From Acidobacteriota bacterium (GTDB lineage: Bacteria > Acidobacteriota > Blastocatellia > Pyrinomonadales > Pyrinomonadaceae), in NCBI GenBank assembly GCA_013696385.1, contig JACCYR010000198.1, forward strand, positions 1-6,272: a stretch of DNA of 6,272 nucleotides, read 5' to 3'. Position numbers and translations under genes: made by a program. The notes under the pieces were generated by a model. It saw nothing but the letters and a program-made list of their open reading frames with translations. It was not told the DNA's origin and did no database searches. Positions 1 to 4,723 of the stretch are shown here, in pieces; position 1 is the stretch's first letter, and every line of letters starts with the position of its first letter.

Positions 1-366
1 GAATAAAACTTTTTGAGTTTCGTAGTTATCTTTATTTGTCGTAACTTTGAAATAATTTTCGCCGAGTTTTTCAACCTTCAAAACTTCTTCTTCCCATTGA
101 ACATTGAGATTATTTTCCAATACAAACTGCGTGTAATACGAAAGAAGTTCTTCGCGTGTCGGTTTTTCACGAGCGGGAAAAAGCGTATTGGGTTCGAGTT
201 CTAATTCGTTGACCGTCGAGAAGACCGTCAAGCCAATCGGATAATTGTAAATTGTATTACCGATTAAACCCTTTTCCAGAACAAGATACTTCAAATCAAT
301 TTTTTGCGCTTCGTAAGCGGCGGAAATGCCTGCCGGACCTGCGCCGATTATTAACAAATCAAACAT
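1..366 (-). CDS. ypdA: YpdA-family FAD/NAD(P)-dependent oxidoreductase (putative bacillithiol disulfide reductase), 5' part only
   Basis: The first 122 codons are present; the rest lies beyond the left edge. The start ATG (366-364) opens with the classic FAD-binding Rossmann strand: residues 4-13 read LLIIGAGPAG, with Glu31 at the end of the second strand (VLEKG) for ribose binding. Residues 39-50 (IYNYPIGLTVFS) match the stretch by which YpdA proteins differ from ordinary thioredoxin reductases; Bacillus YpdA has a similar IYNYP..QTFFS segment. In Firmicutes this family is proposed to reduce oxidised bacillithiol with NADPH in the cytoplasm; that role here is inference from family membership. 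No Shine-Dalgarno is visible: the bases in front of the ATG are a T/A run and a heptamer tandem repeat. It is the last visible gene of a leftward series. A general thioredoxin-reductase-like enzyme is the alternative. Confidence 0.85.
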   Translation of the reverse strand, partial: MFDLLIIGAGPAGISAAYEAQKIDLKYLVLEKGLIGNTIYNYPIGLTVFSTVNELELEPNTLFPAREKPTREELLSYYTQFVLENNLNVQWEEEVLKVEKLGENYFKVTTNKDNYETQKVLF

Positions 367-371
367 TTTTT

Positions 372-406
372 AATGGTAAATGGTGAATTATAAATGGTAA
401 ATGTAT
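372..406. repeat. Heptamer tandem repeat, five units (consensus AATGGTA)
   Basis: Five consecutive 7-base units start at 372, 379, 386, 393 and 400. Units one and four are identical (AATGGTA), unit two differs only in its last base, and units three and five are diverged. The array fills most of the spacer upstream of ypdA, exactly where a ribosome binding site would be expected. Bases 422-433 form an inverted partner to 392-403 (11 of 12 match), so the spacer can fold as a stem with an 18-base loop. It resembles the short tandemly repeated heptamers known from cyanobacteria; that it is dispersed in this genome is inference. Confidence 0.7.
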
Positions 407-423
407 GAAATCAAAATTTAGCA

Positions 424-696
424 TTAACCATTTTCCATTTTCTTGAGTTCTTCCGTAAATTTCTCAATCTGCAACTTCGTGTTGTCGAGTTCGCGTTTGG
501 CTTCGAGATATTTTTCCCATTCGTTCGTATTCGTCAAAGCCTTTGCCACATCTTCGTCAAGCGCGTGCGCCATCAGCGCGAGCAAGTCGCTCAACGCTTC
601 CTGATTCAGTAAAAGCGATTGGATAATTGTGTAAGCGAGTTTCGCGTTTGGCAAATCAATATCTAATACGTCTTTATTCATTTGTGCAACATTCAT
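424..696 (-). CDS. Hypothetical 90-residue protein with C-terminal coiled coil
   Basis: I do not recognise a family. The protein is acidic and helical throughout. Residues about 15-50 are rich in Leu and Ala (for example SLLLNQEALSDLLALMAHAL), and residues about 57-88 show a heptad-like Leu/Ile/Phe pattern among Glu and Lys, suggesting a coiled coil and thus oligomerisation or partner binding. There is no signal peptide, membrane segment or cysteine. ATG at 696 is the first start; the ATG at 681 (Met6) is equally possible because neither has a convincing Shine-Dalgarno. It lies 40 bases downstream of the Uma2-family gene on the same strand, so cotranscription is likely. The last codons and stop are built from inverted heptamer sequence (AAAATGG twice), suggesting that a repeat insertion reset its 3' end. 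It is probably real because of its length, composition and tight placement. Confidence 0.6.
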   Translation of the reverse strand: MNVAQMNKDVLDIDLPNAKLAYTIIQSLLLNQEALSDLLALMAHALDEDVAKALTNTNEWEKYLEAKRELDNTKLQIEKFTEELKKMENG

Positions 697-736
697 AGAA
701 AAGGCAGAAGCCCGCGCATTAGCAAGAGCGCAATCA
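697..736. repeat. Possible dispersed GC-rich spacer element
   Basis: The 40-base spacer between the Uma2-family gene and the 90-residue gene contains a GC-rich core (about 709-731: GCCCGCGC, then ATTAGC, then AAGAGCGC) that stands out from the AT-rich spacers around it. It has small inverted motifs: GCGC paired with GCGC across ten bases, and GGC/GCC around AGAA. Its look recalls short GC-rich repeats scattered through some bacterial genomes, but only one copy is visible here, so calling it a repeat is a guess. Confidence 0.25.
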
Positions 737-1336
737 TTACCAAATCTCCGTCAAATCCAATTCAAACCCAAGCAAAACATCCTCGCCCGAAACTTTTGCG
801 GAATTTTCTAAAATCTCAATGGTTTTATCAGCGCGATAAATGTGAACTCTTTTCTCCGTCGGATCAATCAACCAACCAAGCCGCACGCCGTTTTCGATGT
901 ATTCGCGCATTTTGTTTTGCAGTTTTCGCAAATTATCAGACTTTGAGCGCAGTTCAATCACAAAATCGGGAATAATTCGCGCAAATTGTTCTTCACGTTC
1001 TTCTCTGGATAACGCGAAGTATTTTTCCTTCAAAATCCAGGAAGCGTCGGGCGCACGTTTCGCGCCGTTTGGCAAAGTAAACATTCCATTGGATTCAAAA
1101 GCAATTCCGGTTTTATCTTCTTCTGCCCAAATACCAAGACGAACATTTATTTTCGCGTTTTTGCGACTAGTTTCTAAAAAAGTAGGCGGCATAATAATTA
1201 AATTTCCCTTTTTGTCCATCTCAAAACGAAAATTTTTGTTACGCTGACAAAATTCATAAAAAGTTTTGTCGGTCATCTTGAGCGGACGAACATCGAAAGT
1301 AAACAGTATCGAATCTGGTTTTACGGCTGTGGACAT
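737..1336 (-). CDS. Uma2-family protein (DUF820), PD-(D/E)XK nuclease-like fold
   Basis: The 199-residue length is typical of the family. The C-terminal half is diagnostic: Asp97 in APDASW, then PDFVIELRSKSD (residues 123-134) with Glu128, then LQNKMREYIENG (139-150) and LGWLIDP (153-159), followed by VHIYR. These match the Uma2 pattern PD.V.E..S.SD / K...Y...G / WLIDP. Glu39 (FRFEM) would be the conserved N-terminal acidic residue of the nuclease fold. Arg130 stands where a classic nuclease has Lys, as is common in this family. Family members are abundant in cyanobacteria and other phyla with expanded accessory genomes, and their true substrate is mostly unknown. The ATG at 1336 has a good AGAGG Shine-Dalgarno (1344-1348) seven bases upstream. 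It stands alone behind its own putative promoter, with the 90-residue gene 40 bases downstream. Confidence 0.9.
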   Translation of the reverse strand: MSTAVKPDSILFTFDVRPLKMTDKTFYEFCQRNKNFRFEMDKKGNLIIMPPTFLETSRKNAKINVRLGIWAEEDKTGIAFESNGMFTLPNGAKRAPDASWILKEKYFALSREEREEQFARIIPDFVIELRSKSDNLRKLQNKMREYIENGVRLGWLIDPTEKRVHIYRADKTIEILENSAKVSGEDVLLGFELDLTEIW

Positions 1337-1355
1337 TTTTATACCTCTGAATTTT

Positions 1356-1384
1356 ATTTTAGTGTTTCAAGTGGAACACTCCAA
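1356..1384 (-). promoter_or_regulatory. Putative sigma70-type promoter with palindrome, in front of the Uma2-family gene
   Basis: Read on the minus strand, TTGGAG (1384-1379) and TAAAAT (1361-1356) are separated by exactly 17 bases. A start of transcription near 1349 would put the AGAGG Shine-Dalgarno (1348-1344) almost at the 5' end of the message, so the leader is very short. The spacer carries a palindrome: AGTGTTTC (1361-1368), AAGT loop, GGAACACT (1373-1380), fully paired on the plus strand with one T-G wobble. Its position between -35 and -10 suggests an operator rather than a terminator, and no T-run follows it on either strand. Confidence 0.4.
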
Positions 1385-1395
1385 ATAATTTTGCT

Positions 1396-2304
1396 TCAAA
1401 CTCTTCTTTCCGCCAAATAATCCGTCAGTTGTATCAAACAACTTCGCGCCTCCATTGGTGGAAAATTCTCAATCAAAACGCGCTTGGCTTCCTTAATTAT
1501 ATTATTCAATTTTAATTGCGCCATTTCTTGACCTTCCGAAATAGCAAAAGTCTGTTTTGCCTCAAAAATCGCGCTGTCTTCTTCCAAATCAAGTAAATCA
1601 TCCGAAAGTTGGTAAGCGTTGCCGAGCAGTTCGGCAAAGCGTGAAAGATGCGCGAGTTCGAGATGATTTGCGCCTGCCAAAATCGCGCCAAGCCGTAACG
1701 CAAGCCGCATCAAAGCCGACGTTTTCAGATTTCTGACCGACTCAAACTTATAATCTTCGTTTGAAAATACGCTGGAATTTGCGCCTTTTGCCAGAGCCAA
1801 ATCAACCGATTGCCCGCCAATCATTCCCGACGCGCCGACACATTCAACAATCTCAAAGTGCGCCTGCACCGCGCGTTCCGGCATCCCGATGTGATTAACA
1901 AAAACCAAACCATAAGACGCATTTAGAAAACCGATGGCGACAAGAATCGCTAAACCTTCACTATATTTTTCGTGCAGCGAGGTTTTGCCGCGTCTTTTCT
2001 CGGCATTGTCCATACACGGCAAATCGTCAAAAATCAGCGAACTTGTATGAATAAATTCAACTGCCGCCGCTGATGGCAAAATGGCTTCAGATTTTCCGCC
2101 AACGAGTTCCGCGCCGAGCAAAGTCAAAACCGGACGCAGACGTTTTCCGCCCGAAAACAGCGCGTATTCAATCGCTTCGTTAAACTGCGTTTCGATCATC
2201 AAAGGCGCAAGTGGCAGATGTTCGCGCAAAGCATTTTCGATATTTTGGCGATGTGTTTCGACGTATTGCCGCAACTCTGACTTTTCTGTTTTCTCTTCAA
2301 TCAT
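1396..2304 (-). CDS. ispA: Isoprenyl diphosphate synthase (farnesyl/geranylgeranyl type)
   Basis: This cytoplasmic trans-prenyltransferase of 302 residues condenses isopentenyl diphosphate with an allylic diphosphate to feed quinone and undecaprenyl carrier synthesis. Visible motifs in order: SGGKRLRP (51-58); the first Asp-rich motif DDLPCMDNAEKRRGK (93-107) with the two-residue insertion of bacterial and plant enzymes; GGQ (163-165); KTSAL (194-198); the second Asp-rich motif DDLLD (235-239). Position -5 before the first Asp is Ser88, not the Tyr of E. coli IspA, which favours a product longer than farnesyl; plant-type geranylgeranyl synthases have a similar HT.SLI.DDLPCMDN segment. Two oddities: the usual GDALL motif reads AIGFL (123-127), and the loop after DDLLD that normally carries LGK..G.D..K appears shortened by several residues. 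Start at 2304 overlaps the upstream unknown gene by 8 bases, so it is translationally coupled. The symbol is tentative because the product length is unproven. Confidence 0.88.
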   Translation of the reverse strand: MIEEKTEKSELRQYVETHRQNIENALREHLPLAPLMIETQFNEAIEYALFSGGKRLRPVLTLLGAELVGGKSEAILPSAAAVEFIHTSSLIFDDLPCMDNAEKRRGKTSLHEKYSEGLAILVAIGFLNASYGLVFVNHIGMPERAVQAHFEIVECVGASGMIGGQSVDLALAKGANSSVFSNEDYKFESVRNLKTSALMRLALRLGAILAGANHLELAHLSRFAELLGNAYQLSDDLLDLEEDSAIFEAKQTFAISEGQEMAQLKLNNIIKEAKRVLIENFPPMEARSCLIQLTDYLAERRV

Positions 2305-2632
2305 TATTTATTAATTCTTGATAAAATTTGTTTGATTTTTCGGCTAAATTATTCGAGATTGTAATGCGAAAAGGATGTTTAGCCACATAGTTGGGAACTT
2401 TGACAATTTTCGCGCCGAGTTTTTCCAGATTTTCCGCGATTTTCTCATCCGAAAATTCTTCCAAGCCAAATTTATCAGTTGCTCTTTTGAAAGCACCGCG
2501 CAGACGGTCAAGCGGAAGTTCACGGTCGGCTAAGGTTAAACCGCGCGATTGAAAATCGCCCAAAGCGTAAAGCAAGACCTTTTCGGTTTCCGCATTTTCA
2601 GTGTTTTCTGCAAACAAAGTTGGCTGAATCAT
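2297..2632 (-). CDS. Hypothetical 111-residue protein, coupled to the isoprenyl synthase gene
   Basis: I do not recognise a family. The protein is soluble, with no signal peptide, membrane segment or cysteine. An N-terminal tail (about residues 1-15, Glu/Asn/Thr-rich) precedes a helical region, ELPLDRLRGAFKRATDKFGL (38-57), then DEKIAENLEKLGAKIVKVPNYV (62-83, split by Gly73) that looks like helix-turn-strand, and a lysine/asparagine-rich end. Its TGA overlaps the isoprenyl synthase start by 8 bases, so the two share a message and this gene is first in it. A weak AGAGA ribosome site lies about eight bases ahead of ATG 2632. In many bacteria this slot is held by xseB, but the length and sequence do not fit XseB. 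It is a real gene by coupling and composition; function unknown. Confidence 0.7.
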   Translation of the reverse strand: MIQPTLFAENTENAETEKVLLYALGDFQSRGLTLADRELPLDRLRGAFKRATDKFGLEEFSDEKIAENLEKLGAKIVKVPNYVAKHPFRITISNNLAEKSNKFYQELINND

Positions 2633-2649
2633 TGGCGTTTCTCTTTGAT

Positions 2650-2677
2650 TTGAAATTTAACTTTGTAATTTTAACAT
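2650..2677 (+). promoter_or_regulatory. Putative sigma70-type promoter for coaBC
   Basis: TTGAAA (2650-2655) and TAACAT (2672-2677) are separated by 16 bases in the spacer between the divergent 111-residue gene and coaBC. Transcription would start near 2684, inside the palindrome at 2683-2697. The match is fair but AT-rich sequence throws up such pairs by chance. Confidence 0.35.
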
Positions 2678-2682
2678 AGCCA

Positions 2683-2697
2683 AACAAAAATTTTGTT
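2683..2697. promoter_or_regulatory. Palindrome in the divergent spacer (possible operator)
   Basis: AACAAAA (2683-2689) and TTTTGTT (2691-2697) form a perfect 7-base inverted repeat around a single A. It lies between two divergent genes and next to the predicted coaBC transcription start. It could be a regulator site or just a chance product of A/T runs. Confidence 0.25.
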
Positions 2698-2715
2698 GTA
2701 AAATTGCAAATGCAT

Positions 2716-3966
2716 ATGAATAAAAAGAATTTTCGTGTCGGATTGGGCGTGGCGGGCGGAATTGCGGCATATAAAGCGGTTGAAGTTTTGCGGCTTTTGC
2801 AAAAATCAGGTTGCGAAGTTCGCGTGGCGATGACCAAACACGCAACCGAATTTATCCAGCCTTTGACGTTTCGCGCTCTGACCGAAAGTTATGTTTTGGT
2901 TGACGATTACGCGCCGGAAAATCCCGACCCGATTGCACATATAAATTTCTCGCAGACGATTGATTTACTTTTAATCGTCCCCGCAACTGCAAATATAATT
3001 GCTAAATTTGCGGGCGGCATTGCCGACGATTTTCTTTCTTCGACTTTTCTGGCATCAACCGCGCCGGTTTTAATTGCGCCCGCGATGAACACAACAATGT
3101 GGGAAAATCCGGCGACCCGGCGCAACATCAAACAGTTAAAAAAGGACGGCGTTTATTTTGTTAAACCGATTGCCGGCGAGTTGGCTTGTAAAACTGTCGG
3201 CACAGGAAAACTTGAAGATGTCGAAAATATCGTCGCGCAAGCCTTGCGGCTTCTTAATTCCAGATTCCAGATTCCAAATTCCAAATCTGAAAACAACGAC
3301 TTGAATAATCTGCAGTCTGAGAAAATCTTGCTAACCGTCGGCGGAACACGCGAAGCGATTGACCCGGTAAGATTTATTTCAAATCATTCGTCGGGCAAAA
3401 TGGGTTTTGCAATCGCGGAAGCGGCGCAAACGCGCGGCGCGAGCGTTACGGTGGTCGCGGGCGTTACAAGCGTTAAGCCGCCGGAAAATGTAAAAGTTAT
3501 TCGTGCAATTTCGGCGGAGGAAATGTATCAGGCAGTGATGAAAGAATTGCCGAATGCGACAGTTTTTATCGGCGCGGCGGCGGTTTCCGATTATCGTCCG
3601 CGAAACATTGCCGATACGAAAATCAAGAAAACAAATCAAGATTTTCTGACTTTGGAACTTAAAAAAACGCCCGATATTTTGTTGAATGTTTCAACCAATC
3701 GGCACGAAAAACTTTTAGTTATTGGGTTTGCGGCGGAAACAAACAATGTCGCAGGTTACGCGAAATCAAAAATGGAAAAGAAAAATCTTGATTTGGTCGT
3801 CGCCAACGACATTACAAAAAAAGGCGCGGGATTTAACACCGACACAAATATTGCGACAATTTTAATAAAAAACAGCCGTAAAAAAATCGAACTTCCGCTG
3901 ATGTCAAAACGCGCGATGGCGGATAAAATTTTGGATGAAATCATGAAGTTGAGAAAAATTAATTAA
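2716..3966 (+). CDS. coaBC: Bifunctional phosphopantothenoylcysteine decarboxylase / phosphopantothenate-cysteine ligase
   Basis: This FMN enzyme performs two steps of coenzyme A synthesis: CoaB joins cysteine to 4'-phosphopantothenate using CTP, and CoaC decarboxylates the product. With ATG 2716 as start (416 residues) the CoaC catalytic residues fall at His75 (AHINF), Asn125 (PAMN) and Cys158 (ELACKTVGTGKL), the same numbers as in E. coli, which is why I prefer it; ATG 2710 and TTG 2704 are in-frame alternatives. No Shine-Dalgarno is visible. The CoaB half starts near residue 203: TVGGTREAIDPVRFISNHSS with the adenylate-handling Asn223, AAVSDYRP (288-295), KIKK (302-305, holding the ligase lysine), GFAAET (337-342), DLVVAND (359-365). 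The linker (about 181-191) is made from a 7-base tandem repeat. It is monocistronic, divergent from the 111-residue gene and convergent with thpR. Confidence 0.97.
   Translation: MNKKNFRVGLGVAGGIAAYKAVEVLRLLQKSGCEVRVAMTKHATEFIQPLTFRALTESYVLVDDYAPENPDPIAHINFSQTIDLLLIVPATANIIAKFAGGIADDFLSSTFLASTAPVLIAPAMNTTMWENPATRRNIKQLKKDGVYFVKPIAGELACKTVGTGKLEDVENIVAQALRLLNSRFQIPNSKSENNDLNNLQSEKILLTVGGTREAIDPVRFISNHSSGKMGFAIAEAAQTRGASVTVVAGVTSVKPPENVKVIRAISAEEMYQAVMKELPNATVFIGAAAVSDYRPRNIADTKIKKTNQDFLTLELKKTPDILLNVSTNRHEKLLVIGFAAETNNVAGYAKSKMEKKNLDLVVANDITKKGAGFNTDTNIATILIKNSRKKIELPLMSKRAMADKILDEIMKLRKIN
3257..3284. repeat. In-frame heptamer tandem repeat within coaBC (ATTCCAG/ATTCCAA, four units)
   Basis: Four exact 7-base steps: ATTCCAG at 3257 and 3264, then ATTCCAA at 3271 and 3278. 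The array continues into AATCTG (3284-3289), which pairs with CAGATT (3261-3266). Because 7 is not a multiple of 3, the four units are read in successive frames and give the non-repetitive peptide SRFQIPNSK in the CoaC-CoaB linker. The total open frame is preserved. Confidence 0.85.
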
Positions 3967-3994
3967 AAGTTATCTCAAAAATGGATTCCGGGCG

Positions 3995-4075
3995 TTCTGA
4001 GTTCCAACTAAAGGTTGGCTTCCTGTTTAGCGAAGAGCCTTGCTTGTGCTAGAACTCAAAACTTGGAACTCAGAA
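3995..4075. repeat. 81-base element bounded by a perfect 13-base inverted repeat
   Basis: The left arm TTCTGAGTTCCAA (3995-4007) and right arm TTGGAACTCAGAA (4063-4075) are exact reverse complements. A nested hairpin, CCAAC (4004-4008) with GTTGG (4014-4018) around TAAAG, competes with the outer stem, and a second partial copy of the right arm (GAACTCA, 4052-4058) lies inside. It fills most of the spacer between the converging coaBC and thpR ends. No clear T-run follows it in either direction, so it is not a canonical terminator, although a stem this long may still end or stabilise both transcripts. It looks like a small non-coding mobile or palindromic repeat; there is no open frame inside. 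Confidence 0.7.
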
Positions 4076-4076
4076 T

Positions 4077-4649
4077 TTACCTCCATTTATTAAATTTGTG
4101 TTTTGAAACAACCGAATAAATCGAACCTGACGATTGAAGTTTGCTCTCGTAAATAACAATTTCACCGGCTTTAAATTCGACGGTTTCAAATATATTGTTC
4201 AAATGTTTTTCAACTAAGTCCTTTGATTTGTTCGGTTCGCGCAACCGCGCAATTGTCAGATGCGGCTTGAAGTTTCGCTTTTCCGGCGCAAAGCCAAGTT
4301 TTCCGCACGCGCTTTCCAATTGCTCATTTATTTTCATCAAACTTCCCTTTTCATCTTTCAAAGCGAGCCATAAAATACGTGCATTGTGCATCGAAGGAAA
4401 AACGCCGGTTTCCAAAATGCGTAATTTAAAATTCGGATTTTCACGCGCAATCTTTTCAACTGCCTGCGACAATTCGGCAGTTTTTGATTCTTCAGTATCG
4501 CCCAGAAATTTCAATGTCAGATGAAGTTTTTCCGTCTTTTCCCAACCAACGCGCAATTTTGGAAATTCGCGCCGCAAAGTTTCGATATAACTTGAAATTT
4601 TGCATTTAGCTTCAACGGAAATATCAATTGCTGCAAAAATTCGCTTCAT
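4077..4649 (-). CDS. thpR: RNA 2',3'-cyclic phosphodiesterase (2H phosphoesterase, LigT family)
   Basis: This 190-residue 2H phosphoesterase opens RNA 2',3'-cyclic phosphates to 2'-phosphates; its physiological role in bacteria is unclear. Both catalytic H-x-T motifs are present and correctly spaced: His43-Leu-Thr45 (KLHLTLKFLG) and His130-Leu-Thr132 (FKPHLTIAR). Other family marks are the N-terminal MKRIFAAIDIS, GVFPS...ARILWLAL (82-97) and ESKLQSSGSIYSVV near the C-terminus. I chose ATG 4649 because the family begins at MKR.F.A; a TTG at 4661 would add four residues. An AAGGAG (4670-4665) lies 15 bases before the ATG and only three before the TTG, so neither is ideal. The stop is two bases from the right arm of the 81-base inverted-repeat element. 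It converges with coaBC and diverges from mltG. Confidence 0.95.
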   Translation of the reverse strand: MKRIFAAIDISVEAKCKISSYIETLRREFPKLRVGWEKTEKLHLTLKFLGDTEESKTAELSQAVEKIARENPNFKLRILETGVFPSMHNARILWLALKDEKGSLMKINEQLESACGKLGFAPEKRNFKPHLTIARLREPNKSKDLVEKHLNNIFETVEFKAGEIVIYESKLQSSGSIYSVVSKHKFNKWR

Positions 4650-4664
4650 AAAATATATCAAATT

Positions 4665-4670
4665 CTCCTT
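4665..4670 (-). promoter_or_regulatory. Shine-Dalgarno AAGGAG for thpR, at unusual spacing
   Basis: A near-perfect AAGGAG on the minus strand is 15 bases from the family-typical ATG (4649) and three bases from an upstream TTG (4661). Its first three bases overlap the 8-base tandem repeat at 4668-4691, so the strong motif may come from the repeat. Confidence 0.5.
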
Positions 4671-4691
4671 TGCGTCTTTGTAACTTTGCGG
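4668..4691. repeat. Tandem repeat with 8-base period (CTTTGCG-type), three units
   Basis: Units start at 4668, 4676 and 4684. The first and third share CTTTGCG, and the middle one reads CTTTGTAA. The array lies in the divergent spacer between thpR and mltG, overlapping the thpR Shine-Dalgarno at one end and the putative mltG -35 element at the other. Similar CTTTGCG-rich strings occur in spacers of various bacteria; copy number in this genome is unknown. Confidence 0.6.
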
Positions 4692-4714
4692 GAAACTTTC
4701 TCTATTGTTAAACT
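4686..4714 (+). promoter_or_regulatory. Putative promoter for mltG, giving a nearly leaderless message
   Basis: TTGCGG (4686-4691) and TAAACT (4709-4714) are separated by 17 bases. The start of transcription would be around 4720-4722, only a few bases before ATG 4724, which agrees with the absence of a Shine-Dalgarno. The -35 hexamer is the last part of the 8-base tandem repeat. Confidence 0.35.
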
Positions 4715-4723
4715 TTCAACGCT

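Noticed and set aside
13..204. Plus-strand open frame of 63 codons
   Set aside because: It lies wholly opposite ypdA, whose motifs are unmistakable; its peptide is Phe-rich antisense translation.
372..406. Heptamer array as a CRISPR
   Set aside because: Units are contiguous 7-mers without spacers.
897..1247. Plus-strand open frame of 116 codons
   Set aside because: It is antisense to the Uma2-family gene, Ser/Arg-rich, and shows no domain or ribosome site.
1361..1380. Hairpin as a terminator of the isoprenyl synthase gene
   Set aside because: On the minus strand the stem carries a mismatch and is followed by A-rich, not T-rich, sequence.
2297..2632. Identification of the gene before the isoprenyl synthase as xseB
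   Set aside because: The position fits, but the protein is longer than XseB and lacks its helical hairpin pattern (F...L..LE..V..LE.G).
3257..3284. Frameshift in coaBC caused by the tandem repeat
   Set aside because: The frame is continuous through the 28-base array and both enzyme halves keep all key motifs.
3379..3639. Minus-strand open frame of 86 codons inside coaBC
   Set aside because: It is opposite the conserved CoaB core; the Arg-rich peptide is an artefact of the coding strand.
3995..4075. Terminal inverted repeats of an insertion sequence
   Set aside because: The element is only 81 bases with no reading frame and no clear flanking target duplication, so at most it is a non-autonomous repeat.
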